Positions 56,112 through 63,921 of a DNA stretch of 64,000 bases are shown here, in pieces. The number at the start of each line of letters is the position of its first letter. Position 1 is the first letter of the stretch. The position numbers and the translations under genes were made by a program. Source of the stretch: Sphingobacteriaceae bacterium (GTDB taxonomy: Bacteria; Bacteroidota; Bacteroidia; B-17B0; Aurantibacillaceae); contig JAHEYG010000003.1 in the NCBI GenBank assembly GCA_023251725.1, forward strand, positions 1-64,000. The letters are read 5' to 3'. The notes beneath the pieces are model-generated. The model was not told the origin of the DNA. It saw only the letters and a list, made by a program, of their open reading frames with translations, and searched no databases.

Positions 56112-56981
56112 TCAGATTGTTAATCGCTCTAAACTTTTTTCTATTAATAAGTCTACACTTTTACCGTAATCTTTGGTAAATTCTTTCCTAACTCGGTTAG
56201 CGATGATTACGCAAGCGGTTAGGCAATTGTGCCCGAGATGTTTGCCCAGGCCGTACAGCGCTGAGGTTTCCATTTCGAAATTGGCAATTAGCAAACCGTT
56301 ATGAGAGAAATTTGTTAATAACTCGTTTAAATTTTTGATGGAGGCGTTCAAACGAAGTTGACGGCCTTGCGGACCATAAAATCCGGGCGCGGTGGCGGTG
56401 ATGCCAACATGATTACCTGTTTTAAATTTTTCTAAAAGAATTTCTGAACCTTTTACACAATAGGGGTAAGGTAAATTTTTTAGCCACGATGTGTGTTTAA
56501 TAAATGCTTCGCTTATTTCGTTTTCGTTTATTGAATTTAAATTTTCGTAAAAATTTAAAAGTCCGTCGAAGCCCAAACCGTGCGAGCTTACAACAATGTC
56601 GTTAACAGCAATATTTTGTTGCAAAGCGCCACTGGTTCCTAAACGAATAATATTTAGTGTGCGAAGTTTTGAGTTGAGTTCGCGTGTTTCCGGATTAATA
56701 TTTACGGCGGCATCGAGTTCGTTTAAAACAATATCAATATTATCGGTACCAATTCCGGTGGAGAGGACCGTTATACGTTTGTTATTAAAAATTCCGGTGT
56801 GAGTAATAAATTCGCGGTGTTGTGTTTTAAAATCTATTTTAGAAAAATGTTTAGAAATTTCTGAAACACGATTCTGATCTCCAACAACAATTACATCATC
56901 TGCAATATCTTCATTTTTTAAATTGATGTGATAAACGCGGTTTTCTTTTGTAAGAATTAATTCGGTTTCGGGGAATTTCAT
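56112..56981 (-). CDS. Nucleoside phosphorylase (PNP/UDP family)
   Basis: A 289-residue enzyme of the PNP_UDP_1 family, which splits nucleosides with phosphate. Visible elements: IVVGDQNRVSEISKHF (about 31-46), VLSTGIGTDNIDIVLNEL (about 72-90), IIRLGTSGALQQNIAVNDIVV (about 110-130) and the substrate-site segment ANFEMETSALYGLGKHLGHN (about 235-255), where the EMET motif binds the ribose. This pattern is closest to uridine phosphorylases, but the base specificity cannot be fixed by eye. Its start codon is preceded, on the minus strand, by a short C-run and then a 159-bp octamer tandem repeat, which must include or flank its promoter. A salvage role fits the upp gene at 63.9 kb. Confidence 0.85.
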   Translation of the reverse strand: MKFPETELILTKENRVYHINLKNEDIADDVIVVGDQNRVSEISKHFSKIDFKTQHREFITHTGIFNNKRITVLSTGIGTDNIDIVLNELDAAVNINPETRELNSKLRTLNIIRLGTSGALQQNIAVNDIVVSSHGLGFDGLLNFYENLNSINENEISEAFIKHTSWLKNLPYPYCVKGSEILLEKFKTGNHVGITATAPGFYGPQGRQLRLNASIKNLNELLTNFSHNGLLIANFEMETSALYGLGKHLGHNCLTACVIIANRVRKEFTKDYGKSVDLLIEKSLERLTI

Positions 56982-56992
56982 TGGGGGGGAAG

Positions 56993-57151
56993 GGTTATAA
57001 GGTTATAGGGGTATAGGGTTATAAGGTTATAGGGTTATAAGGTTATAAGGTTATAAGGTTATAGGGTTATAAGGTTATAAGGTTATAGGGTTATAGGGTT
57101 ATAAGGTTATAAGGTTATAGGGTTATCGGTTATAAGGTTATGGGGTTATAA
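56993..57151 (-). repeat. Octamer tandem repeat (GGTTATAR), about 19 copies
   Basis: Sixteen consecutive 8-bp units in register (56993-57120), each GGTTATAA or GGTTATAG with one variant, followed by three degenerate units to 57151. Read toward the nucleoside phosphorylase gene (minus strand) the unit is YTATAACC. The array ends about 11 bp before that start codon. Confidence 0.95.
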
Positions 57152-57232
57152 TGTTATTGCGTTAATTGTTATGAGTAAAGCTAAGAGATATTTTCCGAAA
57201 AAAATAATTGTAACAAATCTGGTTTTTAGTTT

Positions 57233-59959
57233 TTATGGTCGGTTTGTGTATGTAACAGTGCAATTTGGTAATTCTTTTTTTAATTTTTGTAGAAGTATTT
57301 CGGGCACTAAATCTATTACCAGAGTTTTTAATTTTTTTAATTTGAATAAGGGAGTAAAATCGCTGATGCTGTTTTTATCAATCCATAAGGCTTCCAAATT
57401 ATAAAGCTGTTCAATGCCCTTAATTTCTTTTATCTTATTATCGCTCAAATCAAGAGTTGTAAGATTTTTTGAATTTAAAAATGGGGTGATGGATGAAATA
57501 TTATTGGCAGAAGCCCGGAGTTCTTTCATATTTTTAAGATTCGCCAGTAATTTTATTCCGGTACGCACGCCGCAGCCCGAAATATTTAAACTTTGCAACT
57601 TAGTTAAATTTTCTACTCCTTCAATGTTATTAATTCGATTATTATCGAGATAAAGTGTTTTTAATTCGGATAAAGAAAATAGGTTGGAAACGGTTGTAAT
57701 TGTATTTGAGGAAAGATAAAGTTCTTTAAGATTTTTCCATTTTTCGATACCGTAAGTAGCCACTAAACGATTATATCCCAGTTGAAGCACTTCCAAATTC
57801 GGAAAAATAAGTTCTTCATTTTTAGTTTCAATAGCGGGAATAATGTAAGTAAGATAAGTTAAACCATTATCCGACAAATTCAGATCCTTTAAATTTTTGC
57901 ATCCTCCAAAAAATTTAGCGAAGTTGTTTGAAATAAAATCACTTAATAAATTTTGATGCAAATCCAAAATAGTCAAACGTGACAAAGCGGGAAATGAATC
58001 AATTTTTCCTTTAAAAGTGGCGCCAATAGATAAATTATCGAGACTCTCACATTTTGTGAGTTCCGAAAAATCGGTAATGGTATTGCCGGATAAATTTAAG
58101 TAGCTTAATTTTTTTAAGGCAGGAAAAGTGTTCAAGTTATTTATTTTTATGTTCGAAATATCAAGCGTTTGAATGTTGGGAACGTTTTTTAACCCGCTTA
58201 AATCAAAAATTGGATTGTTGCTGAGATAAAATTCGTTCAGTGCATTTAGCATTGGAAGTTTCTCAAGCGAATCAATTGCATTCGAATTAAGGGATAGTGT
58301 TTTTAAGTTGGGAAAATAAGAAATGCCATCTAACTTATTCAAATAATTGTTATCAAGATAAAGTATTTCTAAATTACTAATCACCTTAAGCGGTTCGAGC
58401 AAATTTGATTTAGAATTGGAGGCCGTTTGAATGTAATTATTTCTAAGGTCAATTTTTTTGATTAACTTTTTTTCATTAAGCGCAATGATTTCATTTATCA
58501 CTCTGTTTTTTTCGCTACAATACGATGGCCAGCCGGGATTTTGCATTTCTTTTAAAAAATTATAAAGTTTGCCATCCAGCCCGAGATTAAAACTCGAGAA
58601 AAAAGTTCCTTTAAGCGAATAGTAATAATCACGAGCTTCAAGATCGTCGTAACTTTTTATGGAATCGTGAAGCAGCAATAATTGCGGCAGATTTTTAAAA
58701 CTTAAGTCTACCAGATAATATTTTTCCAATTTTTTATTTTCTTTCAGCGCTTTATTGATATTGAAATCGGTAATTATCATATCCCAGTTAAACATAGCAC
58801 TTATTACTAAAATTAGGTAATAGCACCATGGATTTACTCTGAACAAAAACATATTACTTTTTAATTTCGAAACTTTAATAAAAGTGGTAATTAATCCAAT
58901 TAGGGTTAATCCCAAATAAACATACACACCAATTTTTTTGTAACTGATTCCGGCATCTTCTATATACATATTGTTACGGTAGGCATTTGAAAAAATCATA
59001 AAAATATTTTGAAGTATCCATAGGTAGGCAAGGGCTTTAAGAAATTTATTTTTGGGATAATAATTTAATCTGCCTCTGAAATAAAATAAAATAATAAGAA
59101 TGGCGCAGATGAGTGAAGTTATTAAAACTCCTATACCGTCATGAACAAATTGTCGGTGCTGAATTCCTTCGGGCAATTTTCCGTCGAACCAAAGATAATT
59201 TAGGTCAAGAACATTTAAGATAAGAAGCATTAAATTTAATATCCCGAATAATACAATACCCGAAACAAATTCGATATTTAATTTAAGAATGCGGTTCAGG
59301 AATTTTTTTTCGGGTTCAGCATCTTCGATGAGATTTCCTGAAATACCAGAATCAAATTTTGAAACGGCACCTAAGCGATGATAATAAAAAATGGGATACA
59401 TTAGTAAAAAACCACCGAGCGTAAAAAATACCCAGCTCCACGAAATAAAATCGAGATTAATATCTTTCGTAAAATCTTTAAAGAGCGGACTCGACGACTG
59501 GTACATAAAAAAGAAAAGTACAATCACTAAAAAAATAATTACTGAAACAATTATTCCCACAAAGGTGCGGGATGATTTTTGCTGTGATTTTTTACTGCGC
59601 TGAACCCAATCGAAAAATAAACTTACGGGTGTCATTCCAATGGAGACCGCAGTCATAATCATAGAAGTAAAAACAGAAGTGGCCGGTGCAAAACTGAGTA
59701 CAGATAAAAGTGAAAGGGAAATTATGTTTCCAATAATGGCGAGTGGGCTGGAATAATACATAATACAAGCTGAAGTAATAATTGAACCGAGGGCAACTAC
59801 CATCCAATCTTTATTTTTAATACGTTCGTGATTTATTATTGCAAAAGCACCAACGAGAAGTAAATTAAAAATTAAAAAATTTATTCCAGCGTTTTGCTCG
59901 TAAAATAAAAAGCTGTAGGTAAAAACCGAAATCAGCAGTATCCAGTCGTTCTTTTTCAT
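57233..59959 (-). CDS. DUF4173 membrane domain fused to leucine-rich repeats
   Basis: A 908-residue protein with two halves. Residues 1-400 form a polytopic membrane domain of about ten to twelve helices; the segment HRQFVHDGIGVLITSLICAI and the downstream NAYRNNMYIEDAGISYKKIG-GLTLIG part match the DUF4173 family. Residues 480-905 are about fifteen leucine-rich repeats of the bacterial (internalin-like, 22-23 residue) type, for example LEILYLDNNYLNKLDGISYFP and LKTLYLDNNRINNIEGVENLT. The LRR half follows a helix and should sit on one face of the membrane, probably as a recognition surface. There is no kinase, Roc or TIR domain. The start ATG at 59959 lies 15 bp from an octamer array. Confidence 0.85.
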   Translation of the reverse strand: MKKNDWILLISVFTYSFLFYEQNAGINFLIFNLLLVGAFAIINHERIKNKDWMVVALGSIITSACIMYYSSPLAIIGNIISLSLLSVLSFAPATSVFTSMIMTAVSIGMTPVSLFFDWVQRSKKSQQKSSRTFVGIIVSVIIFLVIVLFFFMYQSSSPLFKDFTKDINLDFISWSWVFFTLGGFLLMYPIFYYHRLGAVSKFDSGISGNLIEDAEPEKKFLNRILKLNIEFVSGIVLFGILNLMLLILNVLDLNYLWFDGKLPEGIQHRQFVHDGIGVLITSLICAILIILFYFRGRLNYYPKNKFLKALAYLWILQNIFMIFSNAYRNNMYIEDAGISYKKIGVYVYLGLTLIGLITTFIKVSKLKSNMFLFRVNPWCYYLILVISAMFNWDMIITDFNINKALKENKKLEKYYLVDLSFKNLPQLLLLHDSIKSYDDLEARDYYYSLKGTFFSSFNLGLDGKLYNFLKEMQNPGWPSYCSEKNRVINEIIALNEKKLIKKIDLRNNYIQTASNSKSNLLEPLKVISNLEILYLDNNYLNKLDGISYFPNLKTLSLNSNAIDSLEKLPMLNALNEFYLSNNPIFDLSGLKNVPNIQTLDISNIKINNLNTFPALKKLSYLNLSGNTITDFSELTKCESLDNLSIGATFKGKIDSFPALSRLTILDLHQNLLSDFISNNFAKFFGGCKNLKDLNLSDNGLTYLTYIIPAIETKNEELIFPNLEVLQLGYNRLVATYGIEKWKNLKELYLSSNTITTVSNLFSLSELKTLYLDNNRINNIEGVENLTKLQSLNISGCGVRTGIKLLANLKNMKELRASANNISSITPFLNSKNLTTLDLSDNKIKEIKGIEQLYNLEALWIDKNSISDFTPLFKLKKLKTLVIDLVPEILLQKLKKELPNCTVTYTNRP

Positions 59960-59969
59960 AAGTGAATTG

Positions 59970-60764
59970 TTAAATGGTTGAATGGTTAAATGGTTTTATG
60001 GTTAAATGGTTGAATGGTTTTTTTTTAGTAATTATTGAAAGATTATTTTTAATAAATAAAATAGCTCCCAATGAACTTAATGTGTAGCCGGTTAAAAATA
60101 GGTACCAATTAAATTTTTGGGGAATGTAAAATTGTAACTCATGCAATAAGCCTTTCGGCGAAGGAAAAAAGCTTGCAGAATTATTTTGCGATTTTATTAC
60201 TTCAAAATAATCATACATAAACGAAATAATAATAATTACTGAGCCGCTAATCAAAAGAAACCATTGGCTGCTCGAAATAGTTATTCGCCCGTGCCGGTAC
60301 GGACGGGTTGTTTGGGAAGAATTATGGAAATGTAAAATGAAACTTCCAAACACAATCATTCCCAGTGAAACTAAACATGGCGCCAGAACGGGCCCGGTCC
60401 ATGGAACCGGGATTAAAAATAAAATATCCCAGGTAAATAAACTTTGTGGCCATCCTAAAAATAAAAAAAGAAAAATGTAATAAAACAAATCCCAAATGGC
60501 GAAAACGATTAAAAAATAACCGAAACGGGTGAGTTTTGATTTTCCGGATAGATATGCTATACCAATTAACATAATAATAGTTGCTAATTCTCGGCACAAT
60601 TCAACCATTGCAATATTTTTCGGAATTATTTGTAATGGGAATTGAAAGCCGCCCGGATAATATAATTCGCGTAAATAAATGACCACGGCACTTTCTAAAA
60701 ATCCCATGGCAATAGCGAAAATGCAAAGCCCTGAAATATTTTTATTATTTGCATTAAATTTCAT
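59970..60764 (-). CDS. Polytopic membrane protein, C-terminus encoded by a repeat
   Basis: A 264-residue protein not assigned to a family, with about seven hydrophobic helices (for example ELATIIMLIGIAYLSG and FLISGSVIIIISFMYDY). Between two helices lies a short stretch TTRPYRHGRITIS, encoded by a GC-rich palindrome (60288-60307) that stands out in the AT-rich gene. The last 15 residues (KPFNHLTIKPFNHSTI) are the translation of the octamer tandem repeat that fills the following gap, so the original stop codon was probably lost to repeat expansion. It is the third of a run of minus-strand genes that includes a winged-helix regulator. Confidence 0.65.
   Translation of the reverse strand: MKFNANNKNISGLCIFAIAMGFLESAVVIYLRELYYPGGFQFPLQIIPKNIAMVELCRELATIIMLIGIAYLSGKSKLTRFGYFLIVFAIWDLFYYIFLFLFLGWPQSLFTWDILFLIPVPWTGPVLAPCLVSLGMIVFGSFILHFHNSSQTTRPYRHGRITISSSQWFLLISGSVIIIISFMYDYFEVIKSQNNSASFFPSPKGLLHELQFYIPQKFNWYLFLTGYTLSSLGAILFIKNNLSIITKKKPFNHLTIKPFNHSTI
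59974..60021 (-). repeat. Octamer tandem repeat (ATGGTTRA type), 6 copies
   Basis: ATGGTTGA, ATGGTTAA, ATGGTTTT, ATGGTTAA, ATGGTTGA, ATGGTTTT in perfect register, preceded by the related AATTGTTA. It ends 14 bp from the start codon of the DUF4173-LRR gene and encodes the C-terminus of the gene upstream. Confidence 0.9.
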
Positions 60765-60809
60765 ACAATTAAATTCAATTAGTATTTCAAAGTATCAGAC
60801 TAAAAAAAT

Positions 60810-61034
60810 CTATTTATTCTTAGTAATATTTTTCGCAAGCCATTCGTAAATAAAAAATGTACACACAGCAAATGGAAATAAATTATACAAAGTATCGCTC
60901 ACCGAATGCGAATTGTGGTCAATTACTTTAGCTACCCAAAGTGTGTGTGCTAATAAAATTAAGGTAATTATTATTGCTACGAAACTGGTTGGTAAATAAA
61001 ACCAAAGCCATTTTTTAAAGTGTTGTGTTTTCAT
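60810..61034 (-). CDS. Small two-helix membrane protein
   Basis: A 74-residue protein with two hydrophobic helices (FYLPTSFVAIIITLILLAHT, about 12-31, and LYNLFPFAVCTFFIYEWLA, about 49-67). It matches nothing I recognise. It starts 24 bp after the winged-helix regulator gene on the same strand, so it is probably cotranscribed with it, and is 45 bp upstream of the 264-residue membrane protein gene. Its size and setting suggest an accessory part of a membrane system controlled by that regulator. Confidence 0.6.
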   Translation of the reverse strand: MKTQHFKKWLWFYLPTSFVAIIITLILLAHTLWVAKVIDHNSHSVSDTLYNLFPFAVCTFFIYEWLAKNITKNK

Positions 61035-61058
61035 GATGTTTGTTTTTAGGGTTTATAT

Positions 61059-61355
61059 TTATCTGTTCTTAATTAATTTCTCAAGTGTATCTAAATGTTC
61101 ATTGAAAGCTTTCGTTCCAATTTTTGTGGTAGAGTAGGAGGTAAGCGGCTTCTTACCTACGAACTCTTTTTTCACATGCACATAACCTTCTTTCTCCAAT
61201 GCCGAAATGTGGCTGGCCAGATTTCCATCAGTTAAATCCAATAATTCTTTTAAGGTATTAAAGTCAACACTGTCGTTAACCATGAGCGCGCTCATAATTC
61301 CCAGCCTGACTCTGTTATCAAAAACCTTATTTAAATTATGTATTTTAAAGTTCAA
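61059..61355 (-). CDS. Winged-helix transcriptional regulator
   Basis: A 98-residue DNA-binding protein of the winged-helix type (HTH_34/ArsR-like). Residues 8-70 hold the helix-turn-helix: NKVFDNRVRLGIMSALMVND, then FNTLKELLDLTDGNLASHIS as the recognition unit, then LEKEGYVHVKKEFVGKKPLTSY as the wing. There are no metal-binding cysteines. Such proteins usually repress or activate neighbouring membrane-protein genes, and here small membrane protein genes lie on both sides in the same direction. The signal is unknown. Confidence 0.88.
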   Translation of the reverse strand: MNFKIHNLNKVFDNRVRLGIMSALMVNDSVDFNTLKELLDLTDGNLASHISALEKEGYVHVKKEFVGKKPLTSYSTTKIGTKAFNEHLDTLEKLIKNR

Positions 61356-61430
61356 TTTATTTTCAAAAAATTTATTTTAATTAATTTGACTGCTTCCTGC
61401 CACTGCCGACTCCATTCTTTTTTTAATTTA

Positions 61431-62075
61431 TCACTCAACATTTCTCTCATACTTAAACCACATTACTGTTCCATAAATAACATGAAACAATCCAAATCCA
61501 ATGGCCCAATAAAAAAGTCCGTTACCTAAATCAAAGGCCGAAACAATTCCCAATAAAATTTGTGCAATTCCTAAATACTTAACATCGTCGTAAGTTAATT
61601 TGCTTGCCGAAAATAAAGCTACGCCGTAAAAACACAACATAGTTGGGGCTATAAAAGCTAAATGCATGTTTAATAGAAGCGCTAAACTTAAAATTCCACC
61701 TGTAGTTAATGGAACGGCCATTTGCCAGAATAAACGCCAGGCAGTATAATCTAATAATTTTAAATTATTTTTTTTGGCTTTGCGCGACGAAAAATAATAA
61801 GCCGTTAATAAGGATAATCCTAAAATTAAAATGGCATCTAAAATAAAAAATCCAAATACTTCTAAAGTAAAAGGTTCGGCGCTTTCGTAAATAGCGCTTC
61901 GAAGTCCGGTTAATCTGTTTCGGATATACCAAACGGCGATGGCGTATCCCGACAAGGCATAAATTCCGGCAAATATTCCGGATAAACCGCTGAGCGATAA
62001 AAAGCGCGAACTTTTACGCATCATTGTGCGAATTTCATTGAGCGCTTCGAGGTGTTTTGTGTCTTCTGGCTGCAT
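61431..62075 (-). CDS. Polytopic membrane protein upstream of the winged-helix regulator
   Basis: A 214-residue protein with five or six hydrophobic helices: after a short cytosolic start (PEDTKHLEALNEIRTMMRKSSRFLSL) come FAGIYALSGYAIAVWYI, FFILDAILILGLSLLTAYYF and others, ending near GYGLFHVIYGTVMWF-type sequence. The N-terminal ALNEIRTMM(R/S)KSSRFLSLSGLSGI pattern recurs in Bacteroidota next to winged-helix regulators. It is 75 bp upstream of the regulator and cotranscribed with it in all likelihood. The function is unknown; sensing or regulation of the regulator is an inference from the recurring neighbourhood. Confidence 0.65.
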   Translation of the reverse strand: MQPEDTKHLEALNEIRTMMRKSSRFLSLSGLSGIFAGIYALSGYAIAVWYIRNRLTGLRSAIYESAEPFTLEVFGFFILDAILILGLSLLTAYYFSSRKAKKNNLKLLDYTAWRLFWQMAVPLTTGGILSLALLLNMHLAFIAPTMLCFYGVALFSASKLTYDDVKYLGIAQILLGIVSAFDLGNGLFYWAIGFGLFHVIYGTVMWFKYERNVE

Positions 62076-62247
62076 TTTAATCTGGTTTTAAAAGTACTTT
62101 GAAGTACAAAGTTAAAGCCTTTTCCGATACTTCCAAATTATTTTAGCATTTTTTAATAAACAAGTTTAAAGCGTATATTTGGTAGAGATAGCAAAAACTG
62201 AATTTTATTGGAACAAATCCCATAAACGGCCGTTTAACCTGAGCAAA

Positions 62248-63822
62248 ATGAAACAGCTTTTTTTAATTATCACTTTATTTTTTTGCGGCATCGTTAATGC
62301 CCAACAAGATAAAGATACCAAATTGCAAGCGGCCGAAATCGAAAAGAAATTTCAAGCCGAAAATTATGAAGAGGCCCTCGAAGATTATTTGCAACTTTTA
62401 GTCAGCGATCCTAAAAACGAATTATTTAATTATAACGTTGGCGTTTGTTATTTAAACACAAACATTAATAAAGCAAAAGCTGTTCCTTACCTCGAAATTG
62501 TTACCCGAAAAGAAAAGCATAATTACAATGCCGATTTTTTATTGGGAAGAGCTTATCAATATGCCAATCGTTTTGATGATGCAATCGCTTCTTTCGCAAA
62601 CTTTAAGATCATAGGAAAAGGAAGCGAAAAAAATATTAAAGACATTGAAACCGAAATTCAACATTGTATAAATGCAAAAGAAATTATTAAATTTCCGGTA
62701 GATGTTACTTTTCAATCGCTTGGTAAAAATGTTATCAATTCGGAGTTCGCCGATTATTATCCTTTTATTCCCGAAAACGAAGGTTACATAGTTTTTAATT
62801 CGAAACGGCCAGCCGATAAAGTAGCCATTAAACAAGAAAACGGACAATACTTAAATTGCATTTACATTTCAAAAGTAATTAACGGTCAGTTTACACCGGC
62901 AGAAGTTTTAGGGGAGCCTATTTGCAAAGGCAACACCGGCGATGAAGTAATTGGTATGAACGCCAAAGGCGATATTTTATTAATTTGTAAGCCTGATTAT
63001 AAAGGTGCCAAAAAAATTTACATTACAAAAATGAATCCAAGCGGTGCATTTTCTAAACCCGAATTATTGCCTACAGCCATCAATGGCGAAGGAGATGAAA
63101 TTGCGGCTTGTATAAGCAACGATGGTAATTCAATTTATTTTGCAAGCGATCGAAGCGGCGGTTTTGGCGGAACAGATATTTACGTTTGTAGAAAAGTTTT
63201 GGCAAGTGGTAAATGGGTAGAACCAAAAAATATGGGTCCGAATATTAATACGGCATTAGACGAAGATTTTCCAAACATTTCGCCCGACGGAAAAACACTT
63301 TTTTTTAGTTCTAAAGGTCATTCGAGTATGGGAGGATACGATATTTTTAAAGCGACTTGGGACGAATCGATTTTAAGTTTTGTGAATGCAAAAAATTTGG
63401 GATATCCGGTTAACACGTCGTACGACGATATGAATTTCAGAATTTCAAAATCGGGTCGGTATGGTTATATTGCTTCGGCAAGAGGAGGAGGAGCCGGCGA
63501 TTTTGATATTTACCGTATTACTTTTAATGAAGTTGAATTAGATTATACAGTGGTAATTGGTGATATAAGAGCTAAAGACAGTATTCAGGAAATTATTTAC
63601 AGAGAAGTTTTTATTACCGTTAATGACAATATTACCGGCGAATTAGTAGGAAATTATATTTGTAATCCGGCCAACGGAAGAAGTGTAATGATTTTGCCTC
63701 CGGGTAAATATGTGATAAATGTGGAAGCACCCGGTTTTAAAAATTACATTAAACCCATCGAAATTTATGATAAAGTTTCTTACCAGTCAGAAAAAAGCTT
63801 TCTCATAGAATTAAAAAAATAA
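62248..63822 (+). CDS. TPR-PD40 protein, PorE-like without the OmpA domain
   Basis: A 524-residue exported protein. I start it at ATG 62248 (MKQLFLIITLFFCGIVNAQQ), which gives a clean signal peptide; a longer frame starting at 62179 does not. Residues about 20-160 hold three TPR units (YEEALEDYLQLLVSDPKNELF). Residues about 170-430 contain PD40/WD40-like strands, such as SNDGNSIYFASDRSGGFGGTDIYV, SPDGKTLFFSSKGHSSMGGYDIF and SGRYGYIASARGGGAGDFDIY (each within about 25 residues). A carboxypeptidase-regulatory-like beta domain (about 440-524) closes it. PorE of the type IX system has the same order plus a C-terminal peptidoglycan-binding OmpA domain, which is missing here. Confidence 0.85.
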   Translation: MKQLFLIITLFFCGIVNAQQDKDTKLQAAEIEKKFQAENYEEALEDYLQLLVSDPKNELFNYNVGVCYLNTNINKAKAVPYLEIVTRKEKHNYNADFLLGRAYQYANRFDDAIASFANFKIIGKGSEKNIKDIETEIQHCINAKEIIKFPVDVTFQSLGKNVINSEFADYYPFIPENEGYIVFNSKRPADKVAIKQENGQYLNCIYISKVINGQFTPAEVLGEPICKGNTGDEVIGMNAKGDILLICKPDYKGAKKIYITKMNPSGAFSKPELLPTAINGEGDEIAACISNDGNSIYFASDRSGGFGGTDIYVCRKVLASGKWVEPKNMGPNINTALDEDFPNISPDGKTLFFSSKGHSSMGGYDIFKATWDESILSFVNAKNLGYPVNTSYDDMNFRISKSGRYGYIASARGGGAGDFDIYRITFNEVELDYTVVIGDIRAKDSIQEIIYREVFITVNDNITGELVGNYICNPANGRSVMILPPGKYVINVEAPGFKNYIKPIEIYDKVSYQSEKSFLIELKK

Positions 63823-63881
63823 AGACAATGTTTTTTTTATTAGATTTGTTATAAATAAATTTACTTTCACATATAATTATT

Positions 63882-63916
63882 AATTCTCAATTCTCAATTC
63901 TCAATTTTTAATTTTT
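63882..63916 (+). repeat. Heptamer tandem repeat (AATTCTC/AATTTTT) before upp
   Basis: Three AATTCTC units (63882-63902) and two AATTTTT units (63903-63916) in perfect register, ending 5 bp before the ATG at 63922. Confidence 0.85.
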
Positions 63917-63921
63917 TAAAC

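Noticed and set aside
57171-57404. Plus-strand frame overlapping the 3' end of the DUF4173-LRR gene
   Set aside because: It is antisense to a clear LRR coding region for most of its length and shows no domain, signal peptide or plausible leader.
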